This document shows positions 28,100-36,083 of a stretch of 64,000 nt of DNA, in pieces. Below the pieces are notes generated by a model. It made no database searches, had not been told where the DNA came from, and worked only from the letters and a program-made list of their open reading frames with translations. Location: assembly GCF_016616235.1 (NCBI RefSeq), contig NZ_CP067100.1:1485001-1549000 (forward strand), in the 5' to 3' direction. The position numbers were made by a program, and so were the translations under genes. Source of the DNA: Bradyrhizobium diazoefficiens. GTDB lineage: Bacteria > Pseudomonadota > Alphaproteobacteria > Rhizobiales > Xanthobacteraceae. How positions within the stretch are numbered: the stretch's first letter is position 1; each line of letters begins with the position of its first letter.

Positions 28100-28555
28100 A
28101 TGCTGCGCGACGACATCAACAATGCGGTCAAGGAGGCCATGAAGGCCAAGGACGAGCGCAAGCTATCCACGCTGCGCATGGTCAACTCGACCATCAAGAA
28201 TGCCGACATCGACGCACGCGGGCAGGGCAAGCCGCCGCTGACCGACGCCGATCTGCTTGCTGTGCTGCAGAAGATGATCAAGCAGCGTCAGGAATCGGTC
28301 GAGCTCTATGAGAAGGGCGGCCGCGCCGAGCTCGCCGCGCAGGAGCGCGAGGAGATCGCGGTGATCTCGGCGTACTTGCCGAAGCAGATGTCGGACGATG
28401 AGGTGAAGAAGGCGATCGCGGACGCCATCACTGAAACCGGCGCCGCCGGCATGAAGGACATGGGCAAGGTGATCGCGGTGCTGCGCGCGAAATACGCGGG
28501 ACAGATGGACTTCGGCAAGGCGTCCGGCCTCGTGAAGACCGCGCTATCCAGCTAG
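28100..28555 (+). CDS. GatB/YqeY domain protein
   Basis: This 151-residue helical protein starts at ATG 28100. It shows the YqeY pattern: LRDDINNAVKEAMKAKDERK then LSTLRMVNSTIKNADID, a QKMIKQRQESVELYEKGGR segment, ISAYLPKQMSDDEVKKAI and a closing GQMDFGKASGLVKTAL. The domain is shared with the tail of the GatB subunit of tRNA amidotransferase and may bind tRNA; stand-alone YqeY has no firm role. In many alphaproteobacteria yqeY lies between carA and dnaG. Here carA is next to it, but dnaG is 10 kb away, so about a dozen genes appear to have entered. Confidence 0.93.
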   Translation: MLRDDINNAVKEAMKAKDERKLSTLRMVNSTIKNADIDARGQGKPPLTDADLLAVLQKMIKQRQESVELYEKGGRAELAAQEREEIAVISAYLPKQMSDDEVKKAIADAITETGAAGMKDMGKVIAVLRAKYAGQMDFGKASGLVKTALSS

Positions 28556-28565
28556 CACTTTCTTA

Positions 28566-28731
28566 GCCTCCCCTGGAGGGGAGGCTCGATCGCGCGCAGC
28601 GCGGGCGGGATGGGGTGATCTCTCCGCTCGGGCACTGCGTCCGTGGGGAGACTGTCACCCACCTCGGTTCGCATGCCGCTTCGCTCTATGCGAACCGAGC
28701 CTCCCCCTCCAGGGGAGGATGGACACCTTTG
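28566..28731. repeat. dispersed inverted-repeat cassette, family A variant
   Basis: The left end CCTCCCCTGGAGGGGAGGC and the right end GCCTCCCCCTCCAGGGGAGG are inverted relative to each other and are each hairpins. The middle holds GGGATGGGGTGATC and GTCACCCACC blocks like those of family A, and the hairpin GGTTCGCATGCCGC...TATGCGAACC. It follows the YqeY gene and may end its transcript. Confidence 0.7.
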
Positions 28732-28934
28732 ATGCGGTTAAGGTCAGTCTACTCTCCGGACAGAAACAATCGCGAGCCAACCGGCGACCGGCGCCATCAA
28801 ACCGTTCGCATCGCCGTTGGCGCGGGGCTTGTCCCGGGCATCCACGCCTTTAAACTGGCCGCCAAGCAAGAAGAATGTGGATGGCCGGAGCAACTGCGGC
28901 CATGACGCCGAGAACACGGAAACGATCAACGGCC

Positions 28935-30545
28935 ATGCTCACCGAAGCCGCGACCTACGAAGAGCTCACCCGCAGCTTCCGCTGGGACATCCCGGCGCCC
29001 TTCAACATCGCGGAGGCGTGCTGCGACCGGCATGCCGACGGCACCGGCCGCCTCGCGCTGATCTATGTTGACGAGAACGGCGCGACGACGCGCACCTCGT
29101 TCGACGAGGTCGCGGAGATGTCGCGCCGCTTCGCCAATGTGCTGAAGGCCGACGGCCTCGTCCGTGGCGACCGCGTCGCGGTGTTCCTGTCGCAGTCGCT
29201 GGAATTGCCGATCGCGCATATGGCGGCGTTCCGTTCGGCGATGATCTCGGTCCCGCTGTTTGCGCTGTTCGGCGAGGATGCGTTGGAATTCCGTCTGTCG
29301 AATTCGCAGGCCAAGGCCATCGTAACCGACGAGGGCGGCTGGGAGAAGCTGGCAAAAATCCGCGATCGCCTGCCGGACCTGAAGAACGTCTATGTCGTCG
29401 GCGAGCGCGCACCATCAGGCACGAAATCGTTCTGGGATGCGGTGAAGGGCGCATCGCCCGACTTCGCGCGGGTCGACACGTCGTGCGACGATCCCGCGCT
29501 GATCATCTACACCTCGGGCACGACAGGCAATCCCAAGGGCGCGCTGCATGCGCATCGCGTCGTGCTCGGACATTTGCCCAATGTCGAGATGTGCCACAAC
29601 TTCTTGCCCAGGCCCGGCGATCTGATGTGGACGCCGGCGGACTGGGCCTGGATCGGCGGCCTCATCAACGGCCTGCTCGCGTTCTGGTATCACGGCATTC
29701 CGCTGGTCGGCCATCGCGCGCGAAAATTCGAGCCGCAGGCGGCGATGCAGATGATGGCCGACCTCGGCGTCCGCAACGTCTTCCTGCCGCCGACGGCGCT
29801 GAAGCTGATGCGGCAGGCCGGCGTGAAGCATCCCGGCGTGAAGCTACGCAGCATCTTCACCGGGGGTGAATCGCTCGGCGGCGAGCTGCTCGGCTGGGTG
29901 CGCGAGACCTTCGGCATCGACGCGCACGAAGTATTCGGCCAGACCGAGTGCAATCTCGTGATCGGCAGCAATTCGAACCTGTTCCCGATCCGCGCCGGTT
30001 CGATGGGCAAGGCGACGCCGGGCTTCGACGTCCGCATCGTCAACGACAAGGGCGAGGAGCTGCCCCGCGGCCAGCGCGGCATCATCGGCGTGCGTCAGCC
30101 GTGCCCGGTCACCATGCTCGAATATTGGCGCAATCCGGAGGCGACGGCGAAGAAATATGCCGGCGAGTTCCTGCTGACCGGCGATCTCGGCGTGCAGGAT
30201 GAGGACGGCTATTTCTGGTATGTCAGCCGCGAGGACGACGTCATCACCACCGCCGGCTATCGCGTCGGCCCGTCCGAGATCGAGCACACCTTGATGAAGC
30301 ATCCCTCCGTGGCGATGGCGGCGGTGGTCGGTATCCCCGACCCGATCCGCACCGAACAGATCAAGGCCTGGATCGTGCTGCGTCCGGGTTTTACCGGCAG
30401 CGATGCGCTGGCGCGCGAGATCCAGGACTTCGTCAAGGTGCAGCTCGCCGCCCACGAATATCCGCGCGTCGTCGCGTTCGCCGAGACCTTGCCGATGACC
30501 GCAACGGGCAAGGTGCTGCGGCGCGAGCTGCGGGCGAGGGGCTAG
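28935..30545 (+). CDS. acyl-CoA synthetase (AMP-forming, AcsA/medium-chain type)
   Basis: This 536-residue ANL-superfamily enzyme activates a carboxylic acid as acyl-AMP and then acyl-CoA. The P-loop is in LIIYTSGTTGNPKGALHAHR, the adenine motif in EVFGQTECNLVIGSN, the hinge in LLTGDLGVQDEDGYFWYVSR and DDVITTAGYRVGPSEIE, and the catalytic lysine in TATGKVLRREL near the C-terminus. Length fits short/medium-chain acyl-CoA synthetases without the extra N-terminal domain of acetyl-CoA synthetase. ATG 28935 is chosen because upstream codons are not conserved-looking, though its Shine-Dalgarno is weak. A MarR gene starts nine bases after its stop, so the two form an operon and the regulator may sense the acid or acyl-CoA. 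Confidence 0.92.
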   Translation: MLTEAATYEELTRSFRWDIPAPFNIAEACCDRHADGTGRLALIYVDENGATTRTSFDEVAEMSRRFANVLKADGLVRGDRVAVFLSQSLELPIAHMAAFRSAMISVPLFALFGEDALEFRLSNSQAKAIVTDEGGWEKLAKIRDRLPDLKNVYVVGERAPSGTKSFWDAVKGASPDFARVDTSCDDPALIIYTSGTTGNPKGALHAHRVVLGHLPNVEMCHNFLPRPGDLMWTPADWAWIGGLINGLLAFWYHGIPLVGHRARKFEPQAAMQMMADLGVRNVFLPPTALKLMRQAGVKHPGVKLRSIFTGGESLGGELLGWVRETFGIDAHEVFGQTECNLVIGSNSNLFPIRAGSMGKATPGFDVRIVNDKGEELPRGQRGIIGVRQPCPVTMLEYWRNPEATAKKYAGEFLLTGDLGVQDEDGYFWYVSREDDVITTAGYRVGPSEIEHTLMKHPSVAMAAVVGIPDPIRTEQIKAWIVLRPGFTGSDALAREIQDFVKVQLAAHEYPRVVAFAETLPMTATGKVLRRELRARG

Positions 30546-30554
30546 CTTCCGGCG

Positions 30555-31022
30555 ATGGCAAAGACCGCTCAAGCCGCGGGGCTTCACCGCGCCTCACTCG
30601 ACAAGCTGCACGATCTCGATGCGGCATTGGAGCTGATGTATTACGGCTGGCGTGGCATGACGCTGGAGGCCGACGCATATCTGGCGAAGCAGGGCCTGTC
30701 GCGTTCGCACCATCGCATCCTCTACGTGGTGGCGCGCCGGCCCGATATCGCGATCGGCGCACTGATCGAGATCCTCGGCATTTCCAAGCAGGCCCTGAAC
30801 CGACCGCTCAATCTGCTGCTGGAGCGCAAGCTCCTGACGTCGAAACGGTCGCCCGAGCAGCACCGTTCCAAGCTGCTGCGCCTGACTGCCGCGGGGCAGC
30901 GCATCGAGCAGAAGGCATCGGACCACGAGCGCAAGGTCTTGCGCGAGGCGTTTGACCGCGCCGGAGCGCAGGGGGCGGCCGCGTGGATGGCCGTCATGGG
31001 ATCGATCGCCGACAACAACTGA
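30555..31022 (+). CDS. MarR-family transcriptional regulator
   Basis: This 155-residue protein starts nine bases after the acyl-CoA synthetase. It has a dimerisation helix (YYGWRGMTLEADAYLAKQGL), then the winged helix: SRSHHRILYVVARRPDIAIG, LIEILGISKQALNRPLNLLL and wing LLTSKRSPEQHRSKLLRLT. This is standard MarR architecture. MarR proteins bind short palindromes and are released by aromatic or acyl ligands. A perfect GTCAA-N5-TTGAC palindrome lies 13-27 bases after its stop, ahead of the next gene, and is a likely target. It could control both the synthetase operon and the downstream pair. Confidence 0.9.
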   Translation: MAKTAQAAGLHRASLDKLHDLDAALELMYYGWRGMTLEADAYLAKQGLSRSHHRILYVVARRPDIAIGALIEILGISKQALNRPLNLLLERKLLTSKRSPEQHRSKLLRLTAAGQRIEQKASDHERKVLREAFDRAGAQGAAAWMAVMGSIADNN

Positions 31023-31034
31023 CAAATTCTGAAG

Positions 31035-31049
31035 TCAATATAGTTGACA
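31035..31049. promoter_or_regulatory. candidate MarR operator
   Basis: GTCAATATAGTTGAC is a perfect GTCAA-N5-TTGAC palindrome in an AT-rich spot between the MarR gene and the next gene. It overlaps a TTGACA hexamer (31045-31050) that could be a -35 box; no clear -10 follows. Binding by the adjacent MarR protein is inferred. Confidence 0.5.
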
Positions 31050-31102
31050 TGAGGAGCGAGCTTCGCCACCTTCCGGCCAACGAACCGGGGAGGGGCCGCG
31101 TC

Positions 31103-31471
31103 ATGGGCGCAAAGAAAATGGACCGCGCGGCCGCCGAACGCTTCGTCGCGACATGGCGCGCGAACTGGTGCAAGGTCGACATCGACGCGGTCGTCGCGCA
31201 TTTCGCGGATGATGCGCAGATGCGCAGCCCTCTGGCGCTGTCGCTGACCGGTTCTGCCGTCGTCACGGGCGCCGGAAAGATCCGCGCCTATTGGCGCGAG
31301 GCCTATGGCCACATCGAAAGCGCCGACCTGAAGATCCTGAGTTGGAGCTGGGACGAGACAATCGCGCGCCTGACGGTGTGGTGGCAGCTCGGCGACACCC
31401 GCGCCAGCGAGTTCATGGATTTCGATGCTGCGGGCCGCGTGGTGCGCAGCGAAGCCTTTTACGGAAAATGA
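31103..31471 (+). CDS. SnoaL/NTF2-like small protein
   Basis: This 122-residue protein starts at ATG 31103, after GGGGAGGGG with seven bases of spacing. It has a cone-shaped alpha+beta pattern: an N-terminal helix ERFVATWRANWCKVDIDAVV, then AHFADDAQMRSPLA, GAGKIRAYWREAYGHIE, and strands LKILSWSWDETIARLTVWW and ASEFMDFDAAGRVVRSEAFY. That is the NTF2/SnoaL fold, used for small ketosteroid-isomerase-like enzymes or ligand binding. No catalytic residues can be assigned. Its TGA overlaps the ATG of the following membrane protein (ATGA), so the two are co-translated. Confidence 0.75.
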   Translation: MGAKKMDRAAAERFVATWRANWCKVDIDAVVAHFADDAQMRSPLALSLTGSAVVTGAGKIRAYWREAYGHIESADLKILSWSWDETIARLTVWWQLGDTRASEFMDFDAAGRVVRSEAFYGK

Positions 31472-31914
31472 TCATGCACCTTTCGGATTTCGTCCTGCTT
31501 CTCAACGCGCTCTGGTTCGGCGGCGCCTTTATCCAGTTCAGCATCGCGCAAGCCAACACGCTGAAGATCTTGCTGCCGCGGGAAGAGCGCAGCAATCCGA
31601 TCGCGCCGACGCTTGCGGCCAGCGTGGCGTTCCTGGGCGGAATGAACCTGCCGATCGGGCTGTTGTCGCTCTATCTTCTGGCGGCGCGCCCGTCATTCTT
31701 CCAGCCGCTGGAGGCGCAGCTTGCGCTGTTCCTGTTCTTTGCCGCCTGCCATTTCAGCCAGTTCGCCTACAATCTTCCGGTCCTGATGCGCGGGGGGCGC
31801 GTCGGGGTGGCGTACTGGCCGGTGCTGAAAGGTCCGATGCTCCGGATCTTCGTCATCGACGCGGCGCTGTTCGCGGCCAATCTCGGCGTGGCGTTGCTGC
31901 TCGCGTCCCGCTGA
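31468..31914 (+). CDS. four-helix membrane hypothetical protein
   Basis: This 148-residue inner-membrane protein starts at ATG 31468, overlapping the stop of the NTF2-like gene; a second ATG follows at 31474. It has four hydrophobic segments: FVLLLNALWFGGAFIQFSIA, the MNLPIGLLSLYLLAA region, LALFLFFAACHFSQFAYNLP, and a C-terminal IFVIDAALFAANLGVALLLA. No family with known function is recognised. The tight coupling suggests a shared role with the NTF2-like protein, possibly under the MarR regulator. Confidence 0.75.
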   Translation: MIMHLSDFVLLLNALWFGGAFIQFSIAQANTLKILLPREERSNPIAPTLAASVAFLGGMNLPIGLLSLYLLAARPSFFQPLEAQLALFLFFAACHFSQFAYNLPVLMRGGRVGVAYWPVLKGPMLRIFVIDAALFAANLGVALLLASR

Positions 31915-31943
31915 CCAGCGCGACGGCGCCGACAAAGCGGGAC

Positions 31944-32456
31944 CTACGGCGTCTTGATCCCCATCGCCTTCAGGGCGTCCAGCATCCGTTGCGGCGGGCC
32001 CATTTTCACGACCAGCGGCTTGCCGGTCTCGAGCACGCTCTTCAGGCTGGAGAGGATCGCCGGCCAGCCCTGCCGTCCGCCGGCAAGGATGTCGTCGCTG
32101 AGCGGCCGGTCATGGCCTTCGCTCATGGTCAGCCGGACCGCATCGCCGACCTGTTCGATGTCGTAGGTCACGAGCGTCGGGCCGAGCTTTTCGATCAGTT
32201 CCGGCCAGTTGACGTTGAAGGTGACAGAGAGTTTTTTCGGCGGGTCGTAAGCGAGGACCTCGCCGCTGATGTGCAGCGCGCCGTCGGGCGTGCGCACGAC
32301 GAACGCGCCGCCAAGACGGGGCTCGACCTCCACGGTATTGCCGAAGAAATACAGCTTGCTGAACTCGGCCGAGGTCAGGGCCTCCCACATCTTCTCCGGC
32401 GTGGAGGCGATGTAGATGGTGTAGACCGTCAGCGGCTTGAACTGGTCGAGGTTCAT
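31944..32456 (-). CDS. SRPBCC/AHSA1-family protein 2
   Basis: This 170-residue protein has the START-like fold. The opening is TVYTIYIASTPEKMWEALTS followed by FSKLYFFGNTVEVEPRLGGA, then EVLAYDPPKKLSVTFNVNWP and a C-terminal helix LAGGRQGWPAILSSLKSVLE. These are the marks of AHSA1 (activator of Hsp90 ATPase-like) domains that bind hydrophobic ligands. It follows another AHSA1 gene with a four-base overlap and lies third in an arsR-led operon. The two AHSA1 proteins resemble each other (both end in a GWPAILS-SLK-LLETGK-type helix) and probably arose by duplication. Confidence 0.85.
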   Translation of the reverse strand: MNLDQFKPLTVYTIYIASTPEKMWEALTSAEFSKLYFFGNTVEVEPRLGGAFVVRTPDGALHISGEVLAYDPPKKLSVTFNVNWPELIEKLGPTLVTYDIEQVGDAVRLTMSEGHDRPLSDDILAGGRQGWPAILSSLKSVLETGKPLVVKMGPPQRMLDALKAMGIKTP

Positions 32457-32923
32457 TTTGCATCAAATCCCTTGTTGAGGGCCGCGCGTGGAATGTTGAG
32501 CAGCTTGCCGGTCTCCAGCAGGCTCTTGAGCTGCGACAGAATCGCCGGCCAGCCGTTGGAGACGGCGCCGAGGTACTTGCCGCCCTCGATGAAGCCGTCA
32601 TGCAGCACGGTCAAACGCACGACCGGACCGAACGGTTCGATGGTGAAGACGACGCGCGAGATCGGCTCATCGCGCAGCTCTTCGTATTTGTGGTGCTTGA
32701 AGCTGTACGACAGGCGCCGCGGCGGATCGGCTTCGAGGATTTCACCTGAATCGGTGACCTCGCCGTCCAGCGACAGCGCAAAGGGCGAGCCGACTTTCCA
32801 GTCTGACCGCACTTCGGCGCCGAACCAGTATTGCCGTGTGAATTCGCTCGACGTCAGCGCCTCCCACAGCTTTTCCGGTGTGGTCTCGATATAGCTCACA
32901 TAGACGAATTGCGGCTTACTCAT
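32453..32923 (-). CDS. SRPBCC/AHSA1-family protein 1
   Basis: This 156-residue START-like protein begins FVYVSYIETTPEKLWEALTS followed by FTRQYWFGAEVRSDWKVGS, then ILEADPPRRLSYSFKHHKYE and a C-terminal helix NGWPAILSQLKSLLETGKLL. It overlaps the upstream ArsR gene by eight bases and the downstream AHSA1 gene by four, so all three are translated together. ArsR plus AHSA1 operons are common in bacteria; the ligand is usually unknown. Confidence 0.87.
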   Translation of the reverse strand: MSKPQFVYVSYIETTPEKLWEALTSSEFTRQYWFGAEVRSDWKVGSPFALSLDGEVTDSGEILEADPPRRLSYSFKHHKYEELRDEPISRVVFTIEPFGPVVRLTVLHDGFIEGGKYLGAVSNGWPAILSQLKSLLETGKLLNIPRAALNKGFDAK

Positions 32924-33230
32924 CGCGTTTCTCCAACTGGCGTTTCAACTCGCTGAGCGCGGCGAGCTTGCCGCGCTCGAACTTCCTGATCCAGCGTTCG
33001 CCGATCTGATGGATCGGCACCGGGTTGAGATAGTGCAGCTTCTCGCGGCCATGCCTGATGGTCGTGACCAAATTGGCCTCCTCGAGAATGACAAGGTGTT
33101 TCGTGACCGCCTGGCGCGTCATCGAAAGGCCCTCGCAAAGTTCGTTCAGCGTCTGGCCGTTCCTGGCGTGAAGCCTGTCCAGCAGCGAGCGTCGTGACGC
33201 ATCGGCGAGCGCTTTGAAGACCTCATCCAT
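32916..33230 (-). CDS. ArsR-family regulator of the AHSA1 operon
   Basis: This 104-residue winged-helix protein begins MDEVFKALADASRRSLLDRL then LNELCEGLSMTRQAVTKHLVILEE (split here: recognition helix TRQAVTKHLVILEE), with wing LVTTIRHGREKLHYLNP. ATG 33230 is preferred to the TTG at 33248, which lies inside the operator. A strong promoter sits only eight bases upstream, so the transcript should be leaderless or nearly so. It overlaps the first AHSA1 gene by eight bases. Autoregulation is expected because an inverted repeat fills the promoter spacer. Confidence 0.88.
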   Translation of the reverse strand: MDEVFKALADASRRSLLDRLHARNGQTLNELCEGLSMTRQAVTKHLVILEEANLVTTIRHGREKLHYLNPVPIHQIGERWIRKFERGKLAALSELKRQLEKRDE

Positions 33231-33237
33231 GGCGGCG

Positions 33238-33267
33238 ATAATATGCAACCAAATGGTTGCCTGTCAA
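33238..33267 (-). promoter_or_regulatory. promoter with embedded operator for the ArsR-AHSA1 operon
   Basis: On the minus strand TTGACA (33267-33262) and TATTAT (33243-33238) are 18 bases apart, a near-consensus sigma-70 promoter. The spacer contains GCAACC-N4-GGTTGC (33245-33260), an inverted repeat typical of ArsR operators. The -10 ends seven bases before ATG 33230, so transcription would start at or just before the start codon. Confidence 0.8.
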
Positions 33268-33348
33268 GATGGTGTCTTGGGCGCGTGCATTTGGCCGTGC
33301 TAACCTTTGAAGCTCAGCCAACGCAGATTGGTTCCGGGGAGGACTTTG

Positions 33349-34794
33349 ATGTTCCGTTGTGTCCTGACTGCTGCCTGCCTCGTTCTTTTCGCCGGCAGCG
33401 CCGCCGTTCACGCCCAGAAGCAGACCATCGGCGCGCCGCCGGAAGCGTCCAACATGAAGCTGGTCGGCACCAACGACCTCCAGGCGCGCAGCGCCTATCA
33501 GCCGACCATCCATTACCAGGGCGACCGCTGGATCGCCTATATCGGCCATCACGGCGGCACCGACGATGTGCCCGCGCCGGTCAACCCGATGACGGGACAG
33601 GCGGAGCCGAACGGAACCTCGATCGTCGACGTCACCGATCCCGCGCATCCAAAATATCTGCGGCATCTGCCGGGACAGGAAGGCAAGTACGAATCCGGCG
33701 GCGCGCAGATGGTGCGGGTGTGCGACGGCAAGTCGCTGCCGAAGGGCGATCCCGATGCGGTCTACATGCTGCGCACCTTCGGCAGCGAGGCGCATGAGAT
33801 CTGGAACGTCGCTGACCCCGCCAATCCCGTGCTCGTCACGCGCATTGGCGGGCTGAAGGACACGCACAAGAGCTGGTGGGAATGCGACACCGGCATCGCT
33901 TTCCTTGTTTCCGGCGCGCCGGACTGGCGCACGCGGCGCATGACGCAGGTCTATGATCTCAGCGATCCCGCGCATCCGCAAAAGATCCGCGACTTCGGCC
34001 TGCCCGGGCAGGAGCCCGGATCGACCGGTCCAGTGCCGACCGAATTGCACGGGCCGATCTCGACCGGGCCGAACGGCAACCGCGTCTTTTTCGGCTACGG
34101 CACCAACAAGGGCGGCATCCTGCAGATCGTCGATCGCGACAAGCTGTTGAACGGGCCGAAGGAGCCGACGGCCGACAATCTGCGCTATCCCGAGATTGCG
34201 CGGCTGCCGATGTCCGCGTTCAACGGCGCGCACACCACGTTCCCGATGCTCGACATGCCGATCGCCGAATTTGCCGAGGACAAGGACGGCAAGACGCGCG
34301 ACATCGTCATGATCGTTGACGAGGCGATCCTCAACGAATGCGGCGAGGCGCGGCAGATGGTGTGGTTCGCCGACGTCACCACCGAGACGCGACCGATGAT
34401 GATCTCGAGCTACACCGTGCCGGAGGCCAGCGGGCAGTTCTGCCAGCGCGGCGGCCGCTTCGGCTCGCATTCGTCCAACGAGAGCATGGCGCCGGTCTAT
34501 TACAAGAAGATGGCCTTTATCGCCTTCTTCAATGCCGGCGTGCGCGCGCTCGACATCCGCGATCCCTATCATCCAAAGGAGGTCGGCTATTTCATTCCGT
34601 CGATCACCAATGCGACCGACAAGCGCTGCATTCCGGTCGAGGGCGGCGAGCGCTGCAAGGTCGCGATCCAGACCAACAATGTCGAGACCGACGAGCGCGG
34701 CTACATCTACATCGTCGACCGTGCCAACACCGGCCTGCATATCCTCGAACTGACCGGACCCGCGCGCGCCGTCGCCGGCCTGCCGAAGAATTGA
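33349..34794 (+). CDS. secreted LVIVD-repeat beta-propeller protein
   Basis: This 481-residue protein starts at ATG 33349, after GGGGAGG with good spacing. It has a signal peptide (MFRCVLTAACLVLFAGSAAV, cleaved near HAQ). The mature part contains repeated beta-propeller blades with the LVIVD-like pattern: SIVDVTDPAHPKYLRHLPG, IWNVADPANPVLVTRIGG, VYDLSDPAHPQKIRDFGLPG and ALDIRDPYHPKEVGYFI. Such proteins are exported and may act in surface binding or as scaffolds; enzyme activity is not established. Several cysteines (MVRVCDGK, FCQRGG, KRCIPVEGGERCK) could form disulfides in the periplasm. The next gene starts two bases after its stop, so they are an operon. Confidence 0.85.
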   Translation: MFRCVLTAACLVLFAGSAAVHAQKQTIGAPPEASNMKLVGTNDLQARSAYQPTIHYQGDRWIAYIGHHGGTDDVPAPVNPMTGQAEPNGTSIVDVTDPAHPKYLRHLPGQEGKYESGGAQMVRVCDGKSLPKGDPDAVYMLRTFGSEAHEIWNVADPANPVLVTRIGGLKDTHKSWWECDTGIAFLVSGAPDWRTRRMTQVYDLSDPAHPQKIRDFGLPGQEPGSTGPVPTELHGPISTGPNGNRVFFGYGTNKGGILQIVDRDKLLNGPKEPTADNLRYPEIARLPMSAFNGAHTTFPMLDMPIAEFAEDKDGKTRDIVMIVDEAILNECGEARQMVWFADVTTETRPMMISSYTVPEASGQFCQRGGRFGSHSSNESMAPVYYKKMAFIAFFNAGVRALDIRDPYHPKEVGYFIPSITNATDKRCIPVEGGERCKVAIQTNNVETDERGYIYIVDRANTGLHILELTGPARAVAGLPKN

Positions 34795-34796
34795 CG

Positions 34797-35336
34797 ATGC
34801 GGCGCGGGGCGATCGCGGCTCTGGTGATCGGCCTCGGCGCGTTTGGCGTTGGCGCCCATCAACTTGCGCCGCGATCCGCGGAAGAGACGGCACATTGGCG
34901 CGAAATCGCCTGGCCGTTCCCGCGCGATGGCTGGCCCGCCGGACGGGCGTTCCGTTGCGACGGTGTTTGTGCCGGCGCCGAGCTCTACATGCGCGCCAAG
35001 CGCGGCTTCTGCAATTGCGATCGCGGGGTTGCCGATGACGACGAGGTCGATCGTGTTGCCGACATCGATCTGATCAGTCCGCGCTTTGCGGCCGCCGCGC
35101 CGGGTGAGGAAGTGGGAATCGGCGAGATGCGCGGCCGCGCGAGGCGCTACGATCTCGAGATGCCCGGCGAGGCCCGTCACACCGCGATCGGCATTGCCCT
35201 CTCGCGCCGGTGCGATCTCTTCGTTGCGACGGCGCAGGGAGGTGGGGAGGCAAGCGCGGTGCAGCGCGCGGCGCTGGCGTTCCTCGAAACCCAGGAGATC
35301 AAGACATGGGTGACGGCGGCGCTGGACGGACAGTGA
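34797..35336 (+). CDS. exported hypothetical protein, partner of the LVIVD protein
   Basis: This 179-residue protein starts at ATG 34797, two bases after the preceding stop. It has a short N-terminal hydrophobic segment (AALVIGLGAFGVGAH) that could be a signal peptide or anchor. The mature part has the cysteine-containing motifs AFRCDGVCAGAELYMRAKRG then FCNCDRGVADDDEVDRVADI, and SRRCDLFVATAQGG. No family is recognised by me. The close linkage with the LVIVD-repeat protein suggests the two work together outside the cytoplasm. Confidence 0.7.
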   Translation: MRRGAIAALVIGLGAFGVGAHQLAPRSAEETAHWREIAWPFPRDGWPAGRAFRCDGVCAGAELYMRAKRGFCNCDRGVADDDEVDRVADIDLISPRFAAAAPGEEVGIGEMRGRARRYDLEMPGEARHTAIGIALSRRCDLFVATAQGGGEASAVQRAALAFLETQEIKTWVTAALDGQ

Positions 35337-35383
35337 GTGTCATGCATTAATACCGCAAGACCGCCCCGAGCCGAGTCCTCCCC

Positions 35384-36004
35384 ATGATGTCCACGCAAGC
35401 CTATCTCGCCTTTGTCGCCGCCTGCATCGCCCTGGCGCTGCTGCCTGGGCCGATCGTCACCCTCGTCATCGCCAACGGCCTGCGCCACGGCACGCGTGCG
35501 GCGCTGACCAATGTCGCGGGCGCGCAAGCCGGCCTTGCGATCGTCATCGGCGTCGTCGCGGTCGGCCTGACCTCGCTGATGGCGACGATGGGCTACTGGT
35601 TCGACTGGGTGCGCTTTGCCGGCGCCGCCTATCTGGTCTGGCTCGGCATCAAGCTGATCTGGGCGCCGGTCGAAGGCGTCAGTGTCGACGAGCCTCCGGC
35701 GCCGCCGCGGGGCGGTTTCTTCCTGCAAGGCTTTCTGGTGCTGCTGTCGAATCCGAAGGTGCTGGTGTTCTTCGGCGCCTTCATCCCGCAATTCATGGAC
35801 ATGAACCAGCCGCACTTTCCGCAAGTCGCGTTGCTCGGCGCCACCTTCATGGTGACCGCGGTGATGACCGACGCGCTCTATGCCATCGCGGCTGGGCGCG
35901 CGCGAAAATTCTTCTCGGCCCGGCGCACCCGGCTGATGTCGCGGATCTCCGGCGGCTTCATGATCGGCGGCGGCATCTGGCTGGCGCTGACCAGGGCGAA
36001 ATAA
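35384..36004 (+). CDS. LysE-family exporter 1
   Basis: This 206-residue inner-membrane protein starts ATGATG at 35384. It has the LysE/RhtB pattern: AACIALALLPGPIVTLVIAN, the GLRHGTRAALTNVAGAQAGL loop, LVWLGIKLIW, and GFLVLLSNPKVLVFFGAFIP. Six hydrophobic segments are predicted. Family members export amino acids or homoserine lactones. The substrate is unknown. It appears to be monocistronic. Confidence 0.9.
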   Translation: MMSTQAYLAFVAACIALALLPGPIVTLVIANGLRHGTRAALTNVAGAQAGLAIVIGVVAVGLTSLMATMGYWFDWVRFAGAAYLVWLGIKLIWAPVEGVSVDEPPAPPRGGFFLQGFLVLLSNPKVLVFFGAFIPQFMDMNQPHFPQVALLGATFMVTAVMTDALYAIAAGRARKFFSARRTRLMSRISGGFMIGGGIWLALTRAK

Positions 36005-36083
36005 ACCTCTTCACCGATTTGGGTTGAACCCTTTGCGGCGGCGATGCGTCCAATCGGCATTGCCGCCGACGAGGGATTTTGCC

